From CAYNTS01 sp964400495 (GTDB lineage: Bacteria; Fidelibacterota; Marinisomatia; SCGC-AAA003-L08; D37C17): DNA of 43,636 bases. This document shows positions 34,791 to 43,568 of this stretch, in pieces. Where the stretch lies: contig CAYNTS010000013.1 in assembly GCA_964400495.1 (NCBI GenBank), positions 1-43,636 of the forward strand, read 5' to 3'. Below the pieces are notes generated by a model. It saw only the letters and a list, made by a program, of their open reading frames with translations, was not told the DNA's origin and searched no databases. Position numbers and translations under genes: made by a program. Positions within the stretch are counted from its first letter, which is position 1. Each line of letters starts with the position of its first letter.

Positions 34791-36035
34791 TTAATTCCCA
34801 TCTGACAAGTGGGTGAAATGTTGATTATAGGGATTAAATCCAAAATCAATTCCAATTACACCCATTCCAGACGCAAAAAATCTAAATCCACATCCAAAGC
34901 CAATAATTGGATTACTCATTGAAAATTTAATAGGTTCGTCTGCAGAAAATCCAATATCTGAAAATAATACCCAATCAATTCCTAGTTCAACACCACCATA
35001 GTCTTTACGTGGGAATAAGGTTTGCTGAAACTCAAATGTAAATGTTAAGGTATTATTGGTTTCTAATAAATTCTCAGCGTCATCTAAATTATTATCTAAA
35101 GGTATTGGGGAATATCCTCTAACACCTTCTTCACCTCCTAAATATTGTTGAGTAAAGAGTAGTGGTGTTGAATTAAACTTTTGCAAAAATAATGTAGATT
35201 TAAAATGAAACACTGGTTCAAACATTGGTAGTGGAACTGAAACATAAGAATTAACCATTGCTTCAATTTGAGAGTATCCCAAATTACCATCTAAATCGTG
35301 GTTTATGTGAACTCCAATATTATGAAAATATCCCTGAGTTGGGTCAATGTGAATATCACGGGTATCATAAGAATAATTTGAAGAAATGAAAACGTATTGA
35401 ATTTTCTTGTCATGTGGTATGTGAAAAGTCTCAATAGGTGTTAACTTAAACTTTTTCCACCCAATCGAATAATTATAATGATGGAATTTGGTTTTATAAA
35501 ATCCTGATCCTATTTCCAAAAGTTGTTTTTTGTTTGAATATTCACTTTTAACATCAGTAGTTGTAAAATCAACAATTCTTATTTTAAGTGAAGTATGATT
35601 ACCTATTACCCAGGGATCTTCATAATCAATAATCCACGCAGAAACATGTCCAAATGTGGCCCCCATAAAAAGTCGTCTGTGAAGTCCATTAGTATTATTA
35701 TTGATAAAACCACCACCATAGGACCAATTTGTAGATGCTTCATCATATTCAAACATTGGAATTGGAATTATTCTAGGTGCTTCTTTTACATAAATATAAT
35801 ATATTGAATCTAATTGGGATATTTTGACAGTTGAAAACAACCCTAAATTGTATAATCTGTTTCTATCTTCTTGGGAAATTTCACTATCAAAATCGCTTGG
35901 AAAGGTATGATGAATTTCCCTTAAAATAATTTTATCCTTTGTGTGGGTATTTCCTACAATATGAATTGTTGTTACGACTTCACAAAATAATAGTGAAGTA
36001 ACAAGAAATAGTAGTAATGTGGTTTTAAATTTCAA
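34791..36035 (-). CDS. Short Omp85/BamA-type outer-membrane barrel with one POTRA domain
   Basis: 414 residues. Signal peptide MKFKTTLLLFLVTSLLFCEV, one POTRA-like domain (about 20-90: IHIVGNTHTKDKIILREI, LYNLGLFSTVKI), then a 16-strand-type barrel. YSYDTRDIHIDPTQG and GGEEGVRGYS (about 299-309) are the conserved Omp85 barrel and loop-6 motifs. BamA itself has five POTRAs and about 800 residues, so this is not BamA but a reduced paralogue. Possible roles are assembly or export of a particular outer-membrane or surface protein. Confidence 0.85.
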   Translation of the reverse strand: MKFKTTLLLFLVTSLLFCEVVTTIHIVGNTHTKDKIILREIHHTFPSDFDSEISQEDRNRLYNLGLFSTVKISQLDSIYYIYVKEAPRIIPIPMFEYDEASTNWSYGGGFINNNTNGLHRRLFMGATFGHVSAWIIDYEDPWVIGNHTSLKIRIVDFTTTDVKSEYSNKKQLLEIGSGFYKTKFHHYNYSIGWKKFKLTPIETFHIPHDKKIQYVFISSNYSYDTRDIHIDPTQGYFHNIGVHINHDLDGNLGYSQIEAMVNSYVSVPLPMFEPVFHFKSTLFLQKFNSTPLLFTQQYLGGEEGVRGYSPIPLDNNLDDAENLLETNNTLTFTFEFQQTLFPRKDYGGVELGIDWVLFSDIGFSADEPIKFSMSNPIIGFGCGFRFFASGMGVIGIDFGFNPYNQHFTHLSDGN

Positions 36036-36051
36036 ACTTAGTGTTTAAAAA

Positions 36052-36081
36052 TAAGAAAGCCCCGATATCGGGGCTTTCTTA
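36052..36081. terminator. Palindromic intrinsic terminator after the small repeat protein
   Basis: A perfect 30-base palindrome with GC-rich centre (GAAAGCCCCGATATCGGGGCTTTC). The minus-strand continuation is T-rich (TTTCTTATTTTT), so it ends transcription of the small gene. Confidence 0.9.
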
Positions 36082-36101
36082 AAAGACAGTTGAAGAATCG
36101 C

Positions 36102-36329
36102 TTATTTACGACCTCTTGCCATTTTTGCACGAGCTACATCACCATCTTTATCGATGAAATATAACCAACCTTTTTCACGTGCAACACCAGCATTACTTAC
36201 AACTTCAGCATTTCCGCCTTTTTCTCCACCACGAGCCATTTTAGAGCGAGCAACATTACCATTTTTATCTAGATAATATAAAAAACCGCTTTCCTTTTTA
36301 ACTCCGGTTGTTTTTACTTTTTCTGCCAT
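36102..36329 (-). CDS. Small basic protein with two internal repeats, function unknown
   Basis: 75 residues, Lys/Arg-rich, no signal or membrane segment. Two copies of a 25-residue unit, VKKESGFLYYLDKNGNVARSK and VAREKGWLYFIDKDGDVARAK, each ending MARG (about 10-34 and 49-73). The consensus is G-[FW]-L-Y-[YF]-[LI]-D-K-[ND]-G-[ND]-V-A-R. AGGAG lies 7 bases before the ATG and a strong terminator follows, so it is an independent, probably well-expressed gene. I recognise similar small proteins in other Gram-negatives by style but know no function. Charge suggests nucleic-acid contact, which is inference only. Confidence 0.82.
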   Translation of the reverse strand: MAEKVKTTGVKKESGFLYYLDKNGNVARSKMARGGEKGGNAEVVSNAGVAREKGWLYFIDKDGDVARAKMARGRK

Positions 36330-36403
36330 TGTAGTTCTCCTTTTTGATTATTTAAAATGAGTTATTACCAATAATAACCCCCAATTCTATGTATTTCTCG
36401 ACG

Positions 36404-36432
36404 ATAAAATCAAGTATTATTCTTGATTTTAT
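36404..36432. repeat. Perfect inverted repeat (11-base arms)
   Basis: ATAAAATCAAG, loop TATTATT, CTTGATTTTAT. AT-rich stem with no T-run specific to one side. It could be an operator half-site pair or an RNA hairpin in the leader of the small gene. Confidence 0.6.
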
Positions 36433-36447
36433 GTAGATTCCTCACTT

Positions 36448-36481
36448 TTTTTGCAGTTTTTAAGTCAATTTTTGCAGTTTT
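36448..36481. repeat. Two direct repeats 21 bases apart
   Basis: TTTTTGCAGTTTT occurs at 36448-36460 and 36469-36481. The 21-base period is two DNA turns, which suits a regulator binding on one face or phased A/T tracts that bend DNA. Confidence 0.6.
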
Positions 36482-36585
36482 ACTCATCAAATCTACCTGT
36501 TATTCTCTATTTTTAGAGAGAAAATAGCAAATTTTATCTATTTTTATTTAGTTTTGACTTGGATTTTATTCTTGATAGAGGTGTA

Positions 36586-37242
36586 TTAATTACATTTTCT
36601 ATTTTTCTCATAATTTTTCATTACAGCTTTAAACTCACCAATTGACTTACATTGAAAAAAAGGTGAATACTCAATATTATTTGCAATGGAATCAGTAATT
36701 GAATACCCATAATTATGCCCGGGATATATTATTGTATCTTGTGGGAGTTGCAATAAAACATCATAAATACTATTGTATAAATCTTCAATATCACTATGTG
36801 GATTTTGGGTGCGACCTGTTCTGCCAATAAACATAGTATCACCAGTAAATACAGATTTATTCTTATTGTCCCAAAAACAAATACTGTCTTGAAAATGACC
36901 GGGTGTGTGCAATACCGTAAGAAAATTATTGCCAATAGAAACTATCTCATTATGGATTAACTTTCTAAATTCACTATTTACAAAATGAATCGGATTACTG
37001 AACATACAAATTTGAACTGTAGGAAATTGATACATAAAATCATCCAAATACTGCCAATGATCTTTATGAGTATGTGTAAGCAAAACTTTATCTACCTTCA
37101 GCGACTTTGCTTCAATTGTTTCAAATACTTTTTGTGGATTTACCGATGGGTCAATTATTGCAGAATACTTAGTTTCATCACACCAAACCAAGTAACACAG
37201 GTTATTATCAAAACCACCCTGAAAATATTTAATTTTCATCAT
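36586..37242 (-). CDS. Metallo-beta-lactamase-fold hydrolase (glyoxalase II-like)
   Basis: About 218 residues from the ATG pair at 37242/37239. A longer reading lies within the neighbouring hydrolase gene. THTHKDHW supplies the metal-binding HxHxDH box, HTPGHFQDSICF and FTGDTMF add the next ligands, and YPGHNYG the last. This is the glyoxalase II/persulfide dioxygenase-like arrangement with two metal sites. Thioester or persulfide chemistry is likely but the substrate is open. It overlaps the upstream alpha/beta hydrolase stop by about 14 bases, so the two are co-translated. Confidence 0.82.
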   Translation of the reverse strand: MMKIKYFQGGFDNNLCYLVWCDETKYSAIIDPSVNPQKVFETIEAKSLKVDKVLLTHTHKDHWQYLDDFMYQFPTVQICMFSNPIHFVNSEFRKLIHNEIVSIGNNFLTVLHTPGHFQDSICFWDNKNKSVFTGDTMFIGRTGRTQNPHSDIEDLYNSIYDVLLQLPQDTIIYPGHNYGYSITDSIANNIEYSPFFQCKSIGEFKAVMKNYEKNRKCN

Positions 37243-38293
37243 ATCCAAATAATCGAGCGAAGAAGTTAAATAGTCTAAAAATTTCTTTTGTCTTAAACAA
37301 TATCCCCTTATTTGTAGAAATTTCTTTGTGCTCATATAAGTAGGAAATTAATAGTTCACTATTAGGTAGATTTTTTGCTAAAAATGTTGATTCAGTAAAT
37401 GGAACCATTGAATCATTTGCACCGTGCATAATAAACACCTTCTCTTGAATATTGCTACACCATAATTTGGGCGATAATGACAAAAATAAATCTCTATTTT
37501 TCTCTAACATTAATTGAGAGTAATGAATAACTTTATCACTCATATTGGCATTTATAATATCGGTAATAAATTCTTTATCAGCTGATGAAAGCGTATCAAT
37601 CATTTTTTCAGATTCTTCAAATTTATCCTCAATCCGGAGTTTGAGAATATCAGTAAATATTCTGTTAATTTTTGAATCTTCAACAGATAATAAATAGTTA
37701 TAAAACAACACAACTGCCCCCCATGGATTGGGAGTGATTTTATGCGTTTTATTTTCAAAAAATATTTCACCTGACATCAAAAAATTAAATGCATATTCAA
37801 TATTAAAATATGTTCCATATACAAAATAAAGTTTGGGTGGGTTTTGTTTAATTCGTTGATCAAAACTTGCTTTTAGGAGCAACCCTCCGCCATAACTAAT
37901 ACCAACTGAAATAATATTATTTATTTGAATTTGAGGATGTTTCAACAACTCTGAGTAACAATGTGCAAACCAATCAATATTATTTTCAGAAATTTCTAAC
38001 TCTTTTAAGGGGGGGATTCGTGGCATAAATACAGTATGTCCAATTTGAGATAATGAAAATGCAAGTTTGTTCATTGCTGGATGTTCTTCAGCATACGGAG
38101 ATGCCCCAGGAAAAATAATTACTGATTGTTTATTGCATTTTAGGGGATGAAAAATTCGTAATGGTACCTTGTTGCCACCAATGCCCTCATAAAACTCATC
38201 TACATAACAATTTTTATCGATGGTTTCATCAGATTTTATTAACCCTTTAATGTACAAAAAAGATTTATAATAGTTGGAAATAATATTCTGCAT
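37229..38293 (-). CDS. Alpha/beta hydrolase
   Basis: 354 residues without a clear signal peptide. VIIFPGASPYAEEHPAMN begins the fold. GISYGGG holds the nucleophile Ser, MHGANDSMVP the Asp, and YEHKE the His, so the triad appears complete. A helical cap (about 170-270) is inserted. It resembles serine hydrolases or esterases of broad type. The overlap with the MBL-fold gene suggests a two-step hydrolytic pathway, but no pathway can be named. Confidence 0.78.
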   Translation of the reverse strand: MQNIISNYYKSFLYIKGLIKSDETIDKNCYVDEFYEGIGGNKVPLRIFHPLKCNKQSVIIFPGASPYAEEHPAMNKLAFSLSQIGHTVFMPRIPPLKELEISENNIDWFAHCYSELLKHPQIQINNIISVGISYGGGLLLKASFDQRIKQNPPKLYFVYGTYFNIEYAFNFLMSGEIFFENKTHKITPNPWGAVVLFYNYLLSVEDSKINRIFTDILKLRIEDKFEESEKMIDTLSSADKEFITDIINANMSDKVIHYSQLMLEKNRDLFLSLSPKLWCSNIQEKVFIMHGANDSMVPFTESTFLAKNLPNSELLISYLYEHKEISTNKGILFKTKEIFRLFNFFARLFGYDEN

Positions 38294-38390
38294 GTTCTAT
38301 CTACGTTAAAAACGGACGTATTTTACATAGTATTCTAATGAAATATCTACAATTATTTGAATAAAACAGGTTCTTCATAATAAACGATAC

Positions 38391-40652
38391 TTATTTCATT
38401 AACATAATCTTCCTTGCATCACTACCTCTATCTGTTATGAGTTTCAGAATATATATCCCACTTGCCAGATTGTCGATTTCAATAGATACATAGTGTTCAC
38501 CCACACTAACATAAGCATTAATGAGAGATTTAATTAATCTGCCTTTTATATCGTATAATGCAAGTCTAATTCTACCTGATTGAGATAGTTGATATTTTAT
38601 TGTTGTTGAACTGTTAAATGGATTTGGATAAACAGAGTTTATACTCACTGATTTGGGTAAATGAGGTAGGTCATTTCCAGTCCCCAAATCAGGATAAAAC
38701 TCAAACGCTCCCATATCTGGTGCATCTCCGTAATATTGATCTGGGGAGAGATTCACAACTGTATCACCATCAATGATATAAAGGGCAGTCCCTGCATCAA
38801 TGAGGGGTGAATTGGGCTGAAGGGTATAATTGCCGTTATCAGGATCAACAAAAAGAGGGTCTGTATCTATGTTGGTGTCTTCATAAATAAAATCAACAGT
38901 TCCTAAAAACATAAAATCCCAATATTCATTTTGAACATCATTATATGCCATATTTAAATACACCATCTCCTGACCATCAAAATAATCTACCGATACAAAT
39001 ATTTCATAGGGTATATCATCATTCCACAAAATGCAATTGACAAAGTGTGCTTTTGTGTGGAGTAGATGGGTTGATAGAATTTGAATAGCTGTCAGTTCAC
39101 TGGAATTATCTGCGAAAGTACAATTAACAATGTTAATGGGATAACCCAATTCCTGAATCAATAAAGAAACAGCTTTTACGCCGATTCCACCTGAATGGGT
39201 ATTTACGTTTTGGGTGAATACACAGTTTTCTATTCTTCGTGTATAAGGAAATTCATAGGTATAATAATGTCCACCAATTGAAATTGAACCATGAGATCCA
39301 TCAACCCAATCATTCTCAATAGATTCTACAGGTAAATTATGATCAAACTTACAATCCTGAACTAATATATCGGTATTCCAACCTAGAGATGTTGCCTTTA
39401 AAACTGTATTATTTATGAATTCACAATTTCTAATGGTTGTGCTGGTATAATCCTGCCATTCCATATAACTGGTAAACATAGTTGAATTTATTGTAGATCT
39501 CGAACCGATGTTTTCAAATAGTATATTTTCTATAATTAAACCGGAGTTTTGGTAAAAAGTTAATGTGGTCGCTGACATATCTTCATCAAATACCGCGAAA
39601 CCATTTTTTATGGTAAAGGAGCTGAGCATAACATCCTTTTCATAATTAGCCCCCATCATCACATAGGATTTAACAAATTCTAAATCAATAATGGTACTCT
39701 CTTTACCGGCTCCTATTAAAGACACATACGACCGCAGGTTTAAAGGAAAATGCTGTCCTCCTGAAGGAGAATAAACACCGGGAAGTAAATGAATTATTCT
39801 TGGATTTAATGAGTCGGCATCTATTATATACAGTGCATAAGTAATATTTCTTAGAGGATCATCAGGTGTTAGACCGCTGTTTTCATTATCACCGTCCGGG
39901 GATACATACAGATCATCCGCTACTTTCTCTAATTTTCCATTTAATATGTCCACACTTTCAAAATTACCGGCAATAAAATAATCATCAATAAAATCTACAC
40001 TTGCTGTATCCAAAAAAATAGCAGGACAGACCTCATTCTCGAAATTGCACAATAAATCATTATAATCGGCAGCATCATTTAGAAATACATTGCAGCGATT
40101 AACAGAATCCAATTCTGCGTTGGAATCATTGAAAAATATACCGCCTGAACCCCAATACTCTGAAGAATTACGAGTTACTGTCAGGTTTGAAAAGTAAGGA
40201 GAGGATTGTTTAACATAAATTCCACCCCCATATGTATTTACAAAGTTATTACTAATGATACAGTTCATAATACTTGGACTGCTTTCTCTAATGTAGATTC
40301 CTCCTCCTTTAGTGATAGACCCACCTCTACCACTACCGTTGGTAATGGTAAAACCATTTAATACTGCATTTAAATCTTCACCAGAATTAATAATAACAAC
40401 TGCTCCGTTTTGATTGCCATCAATAATGGTATTTTGCATTGTGGAATCGTTTTCTGTAAAAATATAATTAGAGGTCAAATATATATTTTTACCATTATAA
40501 TCTAAATTTTCAACATAGGTACCCTCTGCAACAATAATGGTGTCTCCTTCATCGTCTGACGCATTTATAGCAGATTGGATGGTTGGGTAGTCTTCAGGAA
40601 CGAGATGAGTATTTGCAATTGAAAATTGAATTATAAGTAAAATCTTTGCCAT
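38391..40652 (-). CDS. Secreted right-handed beta-helix protein with C-terminal sorting domain
   Basis: 753 residues. A short signal (MAKILLIIQFSIANTH) is followed by a first beta-helix (about 18-190; YPTIQSAINA, GGGIYIRESSP and GGGIYVKQSSP repeats). A second helix begins YVSPDGDNENSGLTPDDPLRNI (DUF1565-type entry, about 248) and runs to about 640. The end (about 668-753) is a T9SS type A/FlgD-like sorting domain with VYPNPFNSSTTIKY, LYDIKGRLI, ASGIYILKL. Such proteins are exported across the outer membrane and may bind or cut polysaccharide. No catalytic motif was identified. It starts 8 bases after the protease gene, so they form an operon. Confidence 0.83.
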   Translation of the reverse strand: MAKILLIIQFSIANTHLVPEDYPTIQSAINASDDEGDTIIVAEGTYVENLDYNGKNIYLTSNYIFTENDSTMQNTIIDGNQNGAVVIINSGEDLNAVLNGFTITNGSGRGGSITKGGGIYIRESSPSIMNCIISNNFVNTYGGGIYVKQSSPYFSNLTVTRNSSEYWGSGGIFFNDSNAELDSVNRCNVFLNDAADYNDLLCNFENEVCPAIFLDTASVDFIDDYFIAGNFESVDILNGKLEKVADDLYVSPDGDNENSGLTPDDPLRNITYALYIIDADSLNPRIIHLLPGVYSPSGGQHFPLNLRSYVSLIGAGKESTIIDLEFVKSYVMMGANYEKDVMLSSFTIKNGFAVFDEDMSATTLTFYQNSGLIIENILFENIGSRSTINSTMFTSYMEWQDYTSTTIRNCEFINNTVLKATSLGWNTDILVQDCKFDHNLPVESIENDWVDGSHGSISIGGHYYTYEFPYTRRIENCVFTQNVNTHSGGIGVKAVSLLIQELGYPINIVNCTFADNSSELTAIQILSTHLLHTKAHFVNCILWNDDIPYEIFVSVDYFDGQEMVYLNMAYNDVQNEYWDFMFLGTVDFIYEDTNIDTDPLFVDPDNGNYTLQPNSPLIDAGTALYIIDGDTVVNLSPDQYYGDAPDMGAFEFYPDLGTGNDLPHLPKSVSINSVYPNPFNSSTTIKYQLSQSGRIRLALYDIKGRLIKSLINAYVSVGEHYVSIEIDNLASGIYILKLITDRGSDARKIMLMK

Positions 40653-40660
40653 ATAATTGA

Positions 40661-43456
40661 TTATTTTAACAACATAATTTTATTCTGGATTACCTCTCCA
40701 TCACTCTGTAAACGATAGAAATAAACCCCACTTGAAACAGTGCTACCGTCCTCTGCAGTTCCTGCCCATGTATAGGAATAACTGCTAGAAGTTAAGTTAC
40801 CATGCATTAAGGTTTTTACTTTACGACCCAGAATATCATAAATACCCAGTTCAACATTCGCATCTTTATTCAACTTGAAATTAATCTCTATACCGGGATT
40901 CAATGGATTCGGAAATGCTGTTAGGAGCGAAAATACTTTGGGATTTTCAACGGGGATGTTGTCAATATCTGATAAATTCAATAATGCCACACCATTTTCA
41001 TAAGTAATATTTTTAATACCCAGCAAACGATTTGCTATCGGTGTTTCTGTATCATTATCACTCTGTCTGCCCAAACCGCCATCGTTGATTGTAACTTCAA
41101 AGGTAATATCTGCTAAGCTGTTATCATAGACACGCAAATTGATTGGATAACCATATACTACTTCCGCACCCACATACTCACCTTCTTTTATTGCTCCAAT
41201 TTCCTGAACATTTTCTATTTTTTCAATATTTTCAATTGACTCAACGACAACAGGAATATATTCTTTCTTCTTTTCAAAGGGGAAGCTATCTGATACTAAT
41301 GGGTTGAGTGCATCCTGAATGAGAACATCACCTGGAATATTCCAATTAAATGGTATTTCCATATCCATATTTACAATAACCATTGAACCATATTCCAACA
41401 TAAAACATTCACCCTCACTACCCTGGGTTTGAGGTGGACAATCAACTTTTACATAAAACTCACCATTCCTGCGTATCATAAACCAATCTTCAGCCATAAT
41501 AGAGGTCATGTGATCTAAGACTTCCTGAGGGAATGCATCGCTGGGATGCTGGGGTTCGGTTAGAAAATAAGGTACCCAATTTTCACCAACATATAGGTCT
41601 AGTAGTGTATTCTCAGGTACTCGATTGCCCAGTGTTGGAATTATATATTGTTCCTGATCTTCTGGCATTTCCACTTTGTAACCCTTTCTGCTTTCAACTC
41701 CTATAAGTCCACCCTCTAAATTCCAATTTTCACCTTCCCATCGGGCAAATAGTCCATCTTGGTCTTCAATCCAAATTTCATCAATTTCATCTTCTAAATT
41801 ATTGAAAATATCTTCTACAGGGTCTGGGTTATTTCCAGGTACACCATCTTCATTATCTACAAGCCTTGGAAAACCGACCCAGTTCCATCCGGCATGGAAA
41901 GATTTAACATAAAAACAACTGCCATCATCAATTGTTGCATCGGGGTCATAATTTGAAGCCATTGGATCGGTACAACCCGGATTACTATCCCAATTTCTAC
42001 CACCACAAGAATTCAATCCGGTGTCATTGGGGTCTAAGAGTTCCCGCAATGTTGGAAGTTCTGGAAAATTCTCATTTACCCAATCGATTGACATTCCAAA
42101 CCATCCATAAATAGTTCCTTTGTTATTCTCGCAGACTTCATATGGATGTAAGTTACCATTTACAATACTATCATAGTTATCTCTGCATTGACCTATTATT
42201 TGGTGGTTTGAATTAAATACGGGTGATCCAGATGTTCCATTTTCTGTTGTTCCAATTTCCCATTCAGGGATGACAAAAAGAGAACTATCTGTCCAATATT
42301 GACCAGTACAACAATAATTTGGATCTGATTCATTAGAACTATTTAAATGTTGATTTCCACTATTGTAATAGTTGATTTTTTTTATGTCTCCTTTAGGGTG
42401 ATGAATCCCTACAAATGGCCCTGTTTCGAGACAATCGTAGTCTGCATTCCAACCAGAGTAATAAACATTATATTCTGCAGGGATAGTTTCTATTATTTCT
42501 AATAGTGTGAAATCTGTGTAACCAGGGAATTGTGACCCTGCTGAGATTATATTTAAGCCAGATACTGTTTGCAAAAATCCTGGATCTTCTTCTGGTGTAA
42601 AACAATCTTCGCTTTCATAGTTGAATAATACTAAACAAGTATTTAATTCATTTTGATGGTGTTGCAACCCATGAAATGATGTAAGTAAATATTGATAGTT
42701 GTGATTTCCAATGTTATTGATTAATGCTGCTGACTGTGTCCGGGTACCATCATCCAGCAAGATTAAACAAACTGATCTTTTTTCATTATCCCATTCCGTA
42801 GAATCAAAATAATCATTATCACAATTTACATTTACTTGACATTCAGCAGAGCATTCAAAACCAAACCCTAAGAATCCTGGGTCACACTCTCTATCCCTGT
42901 CAAACATATCTACAAAGTCATGGGAAATTACCGAAATTTCTAACTGTTGTTCTCCAACTCCCTCGGGTAGGAATAATTCTAATATCGCCGTCTCTCCTGG
43001 AAATGGAAAAGTAGAAAATACACCTGCAATTTTATTATTATCAGATGTGTAGGCACCCCTTATTTTAGTTTTATCCTCGTTGTAAAGATAAAGTTCTGAA
43101 CCATCTGTCAAATAATAATGGCTAAAGATCAATCCTAATGAATAAGCACCCGGTGAATGTATTCTTAATCGCCACAATTGATTGCCATCCTCAAACGTTT
43201 CAAGTAAACCCGAATTACTTAAATTCAACTCAGTCTGATAAGGAAAAGCGAATCTAGGAGGTAATTCATCTACATTATTGCTTTCATCTGCTGTTATTAG
43301 AGAGTCAATATTAAGTGTCGGTAATGTAAAAGTTGGTACACTACTGTCATCCAAATTATTCTGGATACTGTATGGAGTTCCCTCGTGACTTACTTGTGAA
43401 AAACAGATGGATATGATTATAAATGATCCAAGTATTGTATTAAAAATTGTTCTCAT
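40661..43456 (-). CDS. Secreted trypsin-fold (Lys-C-like) serine protease with C-terminal sorting domain
   Basis: 931 residues. Signal peptide MRTIFNTILGSFIIISICFSQ. A lectin/jelly-roll-like prodomain region (about 70-180) precedes a cysteine-rich chymotrypsin-fold domain with catalytic His262 (LLTSFHGL), Asp315 (GYTDFTLLE) and Ser409 (GTSGSPVF), which resembles lysyl endopeptidase. Near 490 is CTDPMASNYDPDATIDDGSC, a marine-type linker repeat, then NWVGFPR and a beta-rich region. The C-terminus (about 845-931) is a FlgD/T9SS-type sorting domain, FPNPLNPGIEINFKL ... SSGVYFYRLQ. GAGAG precedes the ATG. Probably an extracellular or surface protease for protein scavenging. Base composition seems less AT-rich than its neighbours. 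Confidence 0.88.
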   Translation of the reverse strand: MRTIFNTILGSFIIISICFSQVSHEGTPYSIQNNLDDSSVPTFTLPTLNIDSLITADESNNVDELPPRFAFPYQTELNLSNSGLLETFEDGNQLWRLRIHSPGAYSLGLIFSHYYLTDGSELYLYNEDKTKIRGAYTSDNNKIAGVFSTFPFPGETAILELFLPEGVGEQQLEISVISHDFVDMFDRDRECDPGFLGFGFECSAECQVNVNCDNDYFDSTEWDNEKRSVCLILLDDGTRTQSAALINNIGNHNYQYLLTSFHGLQHHQNELNTCLVLFNYESEDCFTPEEDPGFLQTVSGLNIISAGSQFPGYTDFTLLEIIETIPAEYNVYYSGWNADYDCLETGPFVGIHHPKGDIKKINYYNSGNQHLNSSNESDPNYCCTGQYWTDSSLFVIPEWEIGTTENGTSGSPVFNSNHQIIGQCRDNYDSIVNGNLHPYEVCENNKGTIYGWFGMSIDWVNENFPELPTLRELLDPNDTGLNSCGGRNWDSNPGCTDPMASNYDPDATIDDGSCFYVKSFHAGWNWVGFPRLVDNEDGVPGNNPDPVEDIFNNLEDEIDEIWIEDQDGLFARWEGENWNLEGGLIGVESRKGYKVEMPEDQEQYIIPTLGNRVPENTLLDLYVGENWVPYFLTEPQHPSDAFPQEVLDHMTSIMAEDWFMIRRNGEFYVKVDCPPQTQGSEGECFMLEYGSMVIVNMDMEIPFNWNIPGDVLIQDALNPLVSDSFPFEKKKEYIPVVVESIENIEKIENVQEIGAIKEGEYVGAEVVYGYPINLRVYDNSLADITFEVTINDGGLGRQSDNDTETPIANRLLGIKNITYENGVALLNLSDIDNIPVENPKVFSLLTAFPNPLNPGIEINFKLNKDANVELGIYDILGRKVKTLMHGNLTSSSYSYTWAGTAEDGSTVSSGVYFYRLQSDGEVIQNKIMLLK

Positions 43457-43512
43457 TTTTCTCTCGTAATTGTCTTTTCGTCCACAAATAGCTCATTATA
43501 TAAATTGGAACT

Positions 43513-43540
43513 ATTATCTTCCTACAAAAAAACGGACACC
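43513..43540 (-). mobile_element. Probable right terminal repeat of an IS3-family element
   Basis: On the minus strand, GTGTCCGTTTTTTTGTAGGA... follows the transposase stop by about 30 bases, as in IS3-family right ends (GTGTCC...TTT...GGGAAG). The left end is outside the window, so the exact border and target duplication cannot be set. Confidence 0.45.
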
Positions 43541-43568
43541 TAAAGAAGTCATGCAGCCCATCTGTAAT

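Larger units (their letters stand above)
36330..36585. promoter_or_regulatory. Long AT-rich leader/promoter region upstream of the small repeat protein
   Basis: 256 bases with no reading frame. It holds a perfect 11-base-arm hairpin (ATAAAATCAAG / CTTGATTTTAT, 7-base loop, 36404-36432) and two copies of TTTTTGCAGTTTT (36448 and 36469) exactly 21 bases apart. The MBL-fold gene ends at its right edge. It is large for this compact genome, so it probably carries regulatory signals for the small gene. Confidence 0.55.

Noticed and set aside
36102..36329. EF-hand calcium sites in DKNGN / DKDGD of the small protein
   Set aside because: The spacing is D-x-D-G-D, not DxDxDG with a downstream Glu, so a canonical EF-hand is not supported.
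36500..36525. TTCTCT ... AGAGAA hairpin right of the direct repeats
   Set aside because: A six-base AT-rich stem of this kind is expected by chance in this composition.
38299..38320. TACGT ... ACGTA hairpin upstream of the alpha/beta hydrolase
   Set aside because: A five-base stem with no T-run; not separable from chance.
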